Positions 61,128 to 64,000 of a stretch of DNA of 64,000 nucleotides are shown here, in pieces. The DNA lies in assembly GCA_002694745.1 (NCBI GenBank), contig NZMY01000029.1:108293-172292 (forward strand), read 5' to 3'. The translations under genes and the position numbers were made by a program. The stretch is from Croceicoccus sp. Lineage in GTDB: Bacteria; Pseudomonadota; Alphaproteobacteria; Sphingomonadales; Sphingomonadaceae. Position 1 is the first letter of the stretch, and every line of letters starts with the position of its first letter. Below the pieces are notes generated by a model. It did not search any database. It saw nothing but the letters and a program-made list of their open reading frames with translations, and was not told the origin of the DNA.

Positions 61128-61850
61128 TCATTCGGCGCGGTCCGACAGGGCCTGCCAGTCGAGGATGGTGACATCGCGGCGGCCGGCAATGTCGATCAGC
61201 CCTTCCTTCTTCATGCGCGTGAACTGGCGGCTGACGGTTTCGATGGTCAGGCCCAGCACGTCGGCGATCTGCTGGCGCGAAAGCGGCAGTTCGATCCGGC
61301 GCGGCGCCTCGCCCACGAAGCTGCAAGAGGCGGGCGCGAGCCTTTCCGCCGTTTCCAGCAGGAAGCTCGCCAGCTTCTGCTCGGCATTCATGCGGCCCAG
61401 CAGCAGCATCCAGCGCCGCGTGCGGTCGAGTTCGGACAGGGTGCGTTCCAGCAGTCGGTGTTCCAGCTTGGGGTGTTCGCGCGCGAAGCGGTCGAAATCG
61501 GCGCGGTAGAACACGCAGATCTCGGTCGGGACCAGCGCCTCCACGCCATAGCTGTTGGTCTCGCCGAACGGGCGCCCCAGAAAGTCCGAGGGATAGGCAA
61601 GACCCAGTATCTGCTCCTTGCCGCCCGCGGTTTCCGAGGACAGCTTGAGCACCCCCTCGATCACATTGGCGACGAGGACGGCGTCGTCCCCTTCCCACAG
61701 CAATTGCTCGCCCGCCTCGATTTTGCGGCGGCGACCGATGCTGTTGAGCAGGCCGATCTCTCCATCGTCGAGGTCGGCACAGATCGCGCGATTGCGCACC
61801 GCGCATGTCTGGCAGAAATTGACCGGGCGGGAGATGTCGCTGGGTTCCAT
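61128..61850 (-). CDS. fnrL: oxygen-sensing FNR-type transcriptional regulator
   Basis: A 240-residue regulator. FCQTCAVRNRAIC provides three cluster cysteines in C-x2-C-x6-C, and a fourth Cys lies in TEICVFYR, giving the full set for a [4Fe-4S] oxygen sensor. The HTH LPLSRQQIADVLGLTIETVSRQFTRM has E-x2-SR for TTGAT boxes. ATG 61850 is preferred over ATG 61862. It is convergent with ompW and probably the oxygen switch of the cco and ompW region. Confidence 0.92.
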   Translation of the reverse strand: MEPSDISRPVNFCQTCAVRNRAICADLDDGEIGLLNSIGRRRKIEAGEQLLWEGDDAVLVANVIEGVLKLSSETAGGKEQILGLAYPSDFLGRPFGETNSYGVEALVPTEICVFYRADFDRFAREHPKLEHRLLERTLSELDRTRRWMLLLGRMNAEQKLASFLLETAERLAPASCSFVGEAPRRIELPLSRQQIADVLGLTIETVSRQFTRMKKEGLIDIAGRRDVTILDWQALSDRAE

Positions 61851-61955
61851 GATCCCGGCCATAAAGAAAAGCCGCCCGCGTTCAACACGCAAGACCGGAT
61901 CGCCAGCGGCCCAAGGCCGATGGCGAAACGGTGCTGCGCGTCGGTGCGGCCCGTA

Positions 61956-63377
61956 TCAGGCGTCCTCGAACGGGACGGCGTTGACGATATGGGCCTGCGT
62001 ATATTCCAGCATGCCCTCATCGCCCAGCTCGGTCCCCAGGCCCGATTGCTTGGACCCGCGGAACGGGATGCGCGGATCGATCGCGAGATACTGGTTCACC
62101 CAGACCGTGCCGGTGTCGATCTTCTGCGCCACCTCGGTCGCGCGCGTCAGGTCCTTGCCCCAGACCGAGCCGCCCAGGCCGTATTCCGACGCATTGGCGC
62201 GGGCGATCACATCGTCGATGTCGTCATACTTCAGGACCGGCAGCACCGGCCCGAACTGCTCTTCGCGAACGAGGCGGGCGTCGTCGGGCAGGGCGCGCAC
62301 GATTGTCGGCGGCATGAAATAGCCGTCGCGGTCCAGCGCCTCGCCGCCCGCGATCACCTTGCCGTGCAGCTTGGCATCCTCGACCAGTTCCTTGACCTTT
62401 TCGAACTGCTGGCGGTTCTGGATCGGGCCGACCGTGGTGCCCTGCTTCGATCCGTCGTCGACGATGGCCTCGTTCGCCAGACGGGCGATTTCCTCGCAAA
62501 AGGCGTCGTACATATTGGCGGGCACATAGGCGCGCTTGATCGCGACGCAGATCTGACCCGCATTGGTCATCGCGCCTTCGTAGATCTTCTTGGCGACCGC
62601 CTTGGCGTCGATGTCGTCCAGCACGATGGCGGCGTCGTTTCCGCCCAGTTCCAGCGTGACCCGCTTTACCATCGCGGCGGCGGAGGCCATCACCTTCTTG
62701 CCCGTCGCGGTCGATCCGGTGAAGGCGATCTTGGCGACGCCCGGATGGGCGGTCAGCTTGCCGCCCAGATCGTTCTCGTCGCAGATCACGTTGAAGACGC
62801 CTGCGGGCAGGATCTCGCTGGCAAGCTCGGCGAAGAGCAGGCTGGTGAGCGGCGTGGTCGGCGCGGGTTTCAGCACCATGGTGTTACCCGTGACCAGCGC
62901 GGGCGCGAGCTTTTGCACCAGCATCATCACCGGGTAGTTCCACGGCGTGATCGCCGCGACCACGCCCAGCGGGGTGCGATGTTCGGTGACGGTCTTGCCG
63001 CCCTTGTCGCGCAGGACGACAGGCTCAACCCGCTTGTCGACAAAGGCGCGCAGGACATAGGTGCTGCCGATAATTTCGCCCATGGCCTGACGCGTCGGCT
63101 TGCCCTGTTCCATCGTCAGCAGCGAGGCGAATTCGGCGACCCGCGCTTCCAGCGCATCGGCCAGTTTGGCGAGCATGGCGCCGCGTTCGCCCGCATCGGT
63201 TGCCGCCCACGCGGGAAACGCCGCCTTCGCCGCGGCGACCGCTTCGTCCAGCTGCGCCTCGCTCGCCTTGGGGCACTGCGCGAAGGCCTTGCCGGTGGCG
63301 GGGTTCACCACGTCGAATGTGCCCGCGCCGCCATCCGCCAGCGATCCGCCGATGAGGAGTTTCAATTGCTTGTCCAT
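61956..63377 (-). CDS. aldehyde dehydrogenase family protein
   Basis: A 473-residue NAD(P)-dependent dehydrogenase. Motifs are [53 protein letters not shown] with the catalytic Glu, and [15 protein letters not shown] with the catalytic Cys. The C-terminal substrate motif [16 protein letters not shown] follows. It may act on succinate-semialdehyde or other carboxylated aldehydes, but specificity cannot be set. It lies 13 bp after etfA on the same strand, so co-transcription is possible. Confidence 0.9.
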   Translation of the reverse strand: MDKQLKLLIGGSLADGGAGTFDVVNPATGKAFAQCPKASEAQLDEAVAAAKAAFPAWAATDAGERGAMLAKLADALEARVAEFASLLTMEQGKPTRQAMGEIIGSTYVLRAFVDKRVEPVVLRDKGGKTVTEHRTPLGVVAAITPWNYPVMMLVQKLAPALVTGNTMVLKPAPTTPLTSLLFAELASEILPAGVFNVICDENDLGGKLTAHPGVAKIAFTGSTATGKKVMASAAAMVKRVTLELGGNDAAIVLDDIDAKAVAKKIYEGAMTNAGQICVAIKRAYVPANMYDAFCEEIARLANEAIVDDGSKQGTTVGPIQNRQQFEKVKELVEDAKLHGKVIAGGEALDRDGYFMPPTIVRALPDDARLVREEQFGPVLPVLKYDDIDDVIARANASEYGLGGSVWGKDLTRATEVAQKIDTGTVWVNQYLAIDPRIPFRGSKQSGLGTELGDEGMLEYTQAHIVNAVPFEDA

Positions 63378-63390
63378 GCTCTTATCCTCT

Positions 63391-64000
63391 TCAAACTTTC
63401 TCGGTCAGTTCCGGCACGGCCTTGTACAGATCCGCAACCAAGCCGATGTCGGCGACCTGGAAGATGGGTGCGTCCTCGTCCTTGTTGATGGCGATGATGG
63501 TCTTGCTGTCCTTCATGCCCGCAAGGTGCTGGATGGCGCCGCTGATGCCGATCGCGATATAGACTTCGGGCGCGACGATCTTGCCGGTCTGGCCGACCTG
63601 GTAGTCGTTGGGGACATAGCCCGCGTCCACCGCGGCGCGGCTTGCGCCCACGCCCGCGCCGAGCTTGTCGGCCAGTGGCATGATGATGCTCTCGAAGGTC
63701 TCGCCGTCCTTCAACGCGCGGCCGCCCGAGACGATGATCTTGGCGCTCGTCAGCTCGGGACGCTCGCTCTCGGCGAGTTCGGCGGACACGAAGCTGGATT
63801 TGCCGGTGTCGCCGGTCGATGCGACGGCTTCGATCTCGGCGGAACCACCCTCGGCTTCGGCCTTGTCGAAGGCGGTGCCGCGCACGGTGATGACGAGCTT
63901 CGCATCGGTGCTCTCGACCGTCGCGATGGCGTTGCCCGCATAGATCGGGCGGGTGAATGTCTTCTCGCCCTCGACCGACAGGATGTCGCTGATCTGCATC
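63391..64000 (-). CDS. etfA: electron transfer flavoprotein alpha subunit, 5' end beyond window
   Basis: The window holds the C-terminal 202 or so residues of a protein about 310 long. [72 protein letters not shown] is the FAD-binding domain of EtfA. Met at 63999 is internal to the family alignment, not a true start. With EtfB it carries electrons from acyl-CoA dehydrogenases (such as GcdH in this window) to ubiquinone. Confidence 0.93.
   Translation of the reverse strand, partial: MQISDILSVEGEKTFTRPIYAGNAIATVESTDAKLVITVRGTAFDKAEAEGGSAEIEAVASTGDTGKSSFVSAELAESERPELTSAKIIVSGGRALKDGETFESIIMPLADKLGAGVGASRAAVDAGYVPNDYQVGQTGKIVAPEVYIAIGISGAIQHLAGMKDSKTIIAINKDEDAPIFQVADIGLVADLYKAVPELTEKV

Overview
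The window is about 65% GC by eye and densely coded, almost all of it ordinary chromosome of an alphaproteobacterium. The gene set points to Sphingomonadales, probably an Erythrobacteraceae-like marine or soil bacterium. The clues are a carotenoid hydroxylase (crtZ), two HWE-type PAS histidine kinases, two large TonB-dependent receptors, the alphaproteobacterial F1-ATPase zeta subunit, an NDUFS4-like complex I subunit, a small SRP RNA, MrpAB-fusion antiporter genes and a cbb3 oxidase cluster. This assignment is inference from gene content; no rRNA or marker phylogeny is available here.

Layout. 1-10000 (mostly minus strand): the 5' part of a histidine kinase, metZ, two paralogous small membrane proteins, leuB, recO, a GNAT acetyltransferase, ubiK, katG and small envelope or stress-type proteins. 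10000-18000: a TonB receptor, a secreted M20 peptidase, a GST-like protein, trhO and a second HWE kinase. 18000-22600: a tight three-gene operon of glutaryl-CoA dehydrogenase, a fused E1 alpha/beta 2-oxoacid dehydrogenase and a malonyltransferase-like protein. 22600-28500: a REP-like inverted repeat, a HI0933-type flavoprotein, SRP RNA, an NDUFS4-like protein, hrpB, and polyprenyl synthase divergent from chorismate mutase. 28500-30000: a low-GC accessory pocket with a HEPN-like gene and an AT-rich 392-bp insert flanked by two 118-bp copies of the crtZ 3' end, followed by intact crtZ. 30100-35200: leuC, a GFA protein, a DNA glycosylase, leuD, the zeta subunit, BolA, a monothiol glutaredoxin and a Nudix hydrolase. 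35300-39400: a TonB receptor and beta-propeller phytase. 39400-40080: an unannotated 49-aa ORF and an intergenic region with GTTAAC repeats. 40084-46093: the mnh/mrp AB-C-D-E-F-G antiporter operon. 46100-49740: a DUF481 protein, then a divergent persulfide-detoxification locus (blh; bigR, rhodanese, TauE) with a visible promoter and operator. 49740-59440: the complete ccoNOQP-ccoGHIS set plus a small protein and hemN, all on the minus strand with most genes overlapping. 59490-61850: two FNR-family regulators around ompW, with two FNR boxes. The right edge has an aldehyde dehydrogenase and the 3' two thirds of etfA.

How the genes work together. The 49.7-61.9 kb block forms a low-oxygen respiration module: an FNR with the cluster cysteines, an FNR/FixK-like protein without them, the high-affinity cbb3 oxidase and its assembly factors, anaerobic haem synthesis and an OmpW porin. 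The receptor-phytase pair looks like a phosphate-scavenging unit, and the bigR locus a sulfide/persulfide response. The most unusual structural signal is the crtZ 3'-end duplication around an AT-rich insert. I found no CRISPR array, tRNA, rRNA, transposase or integrase.
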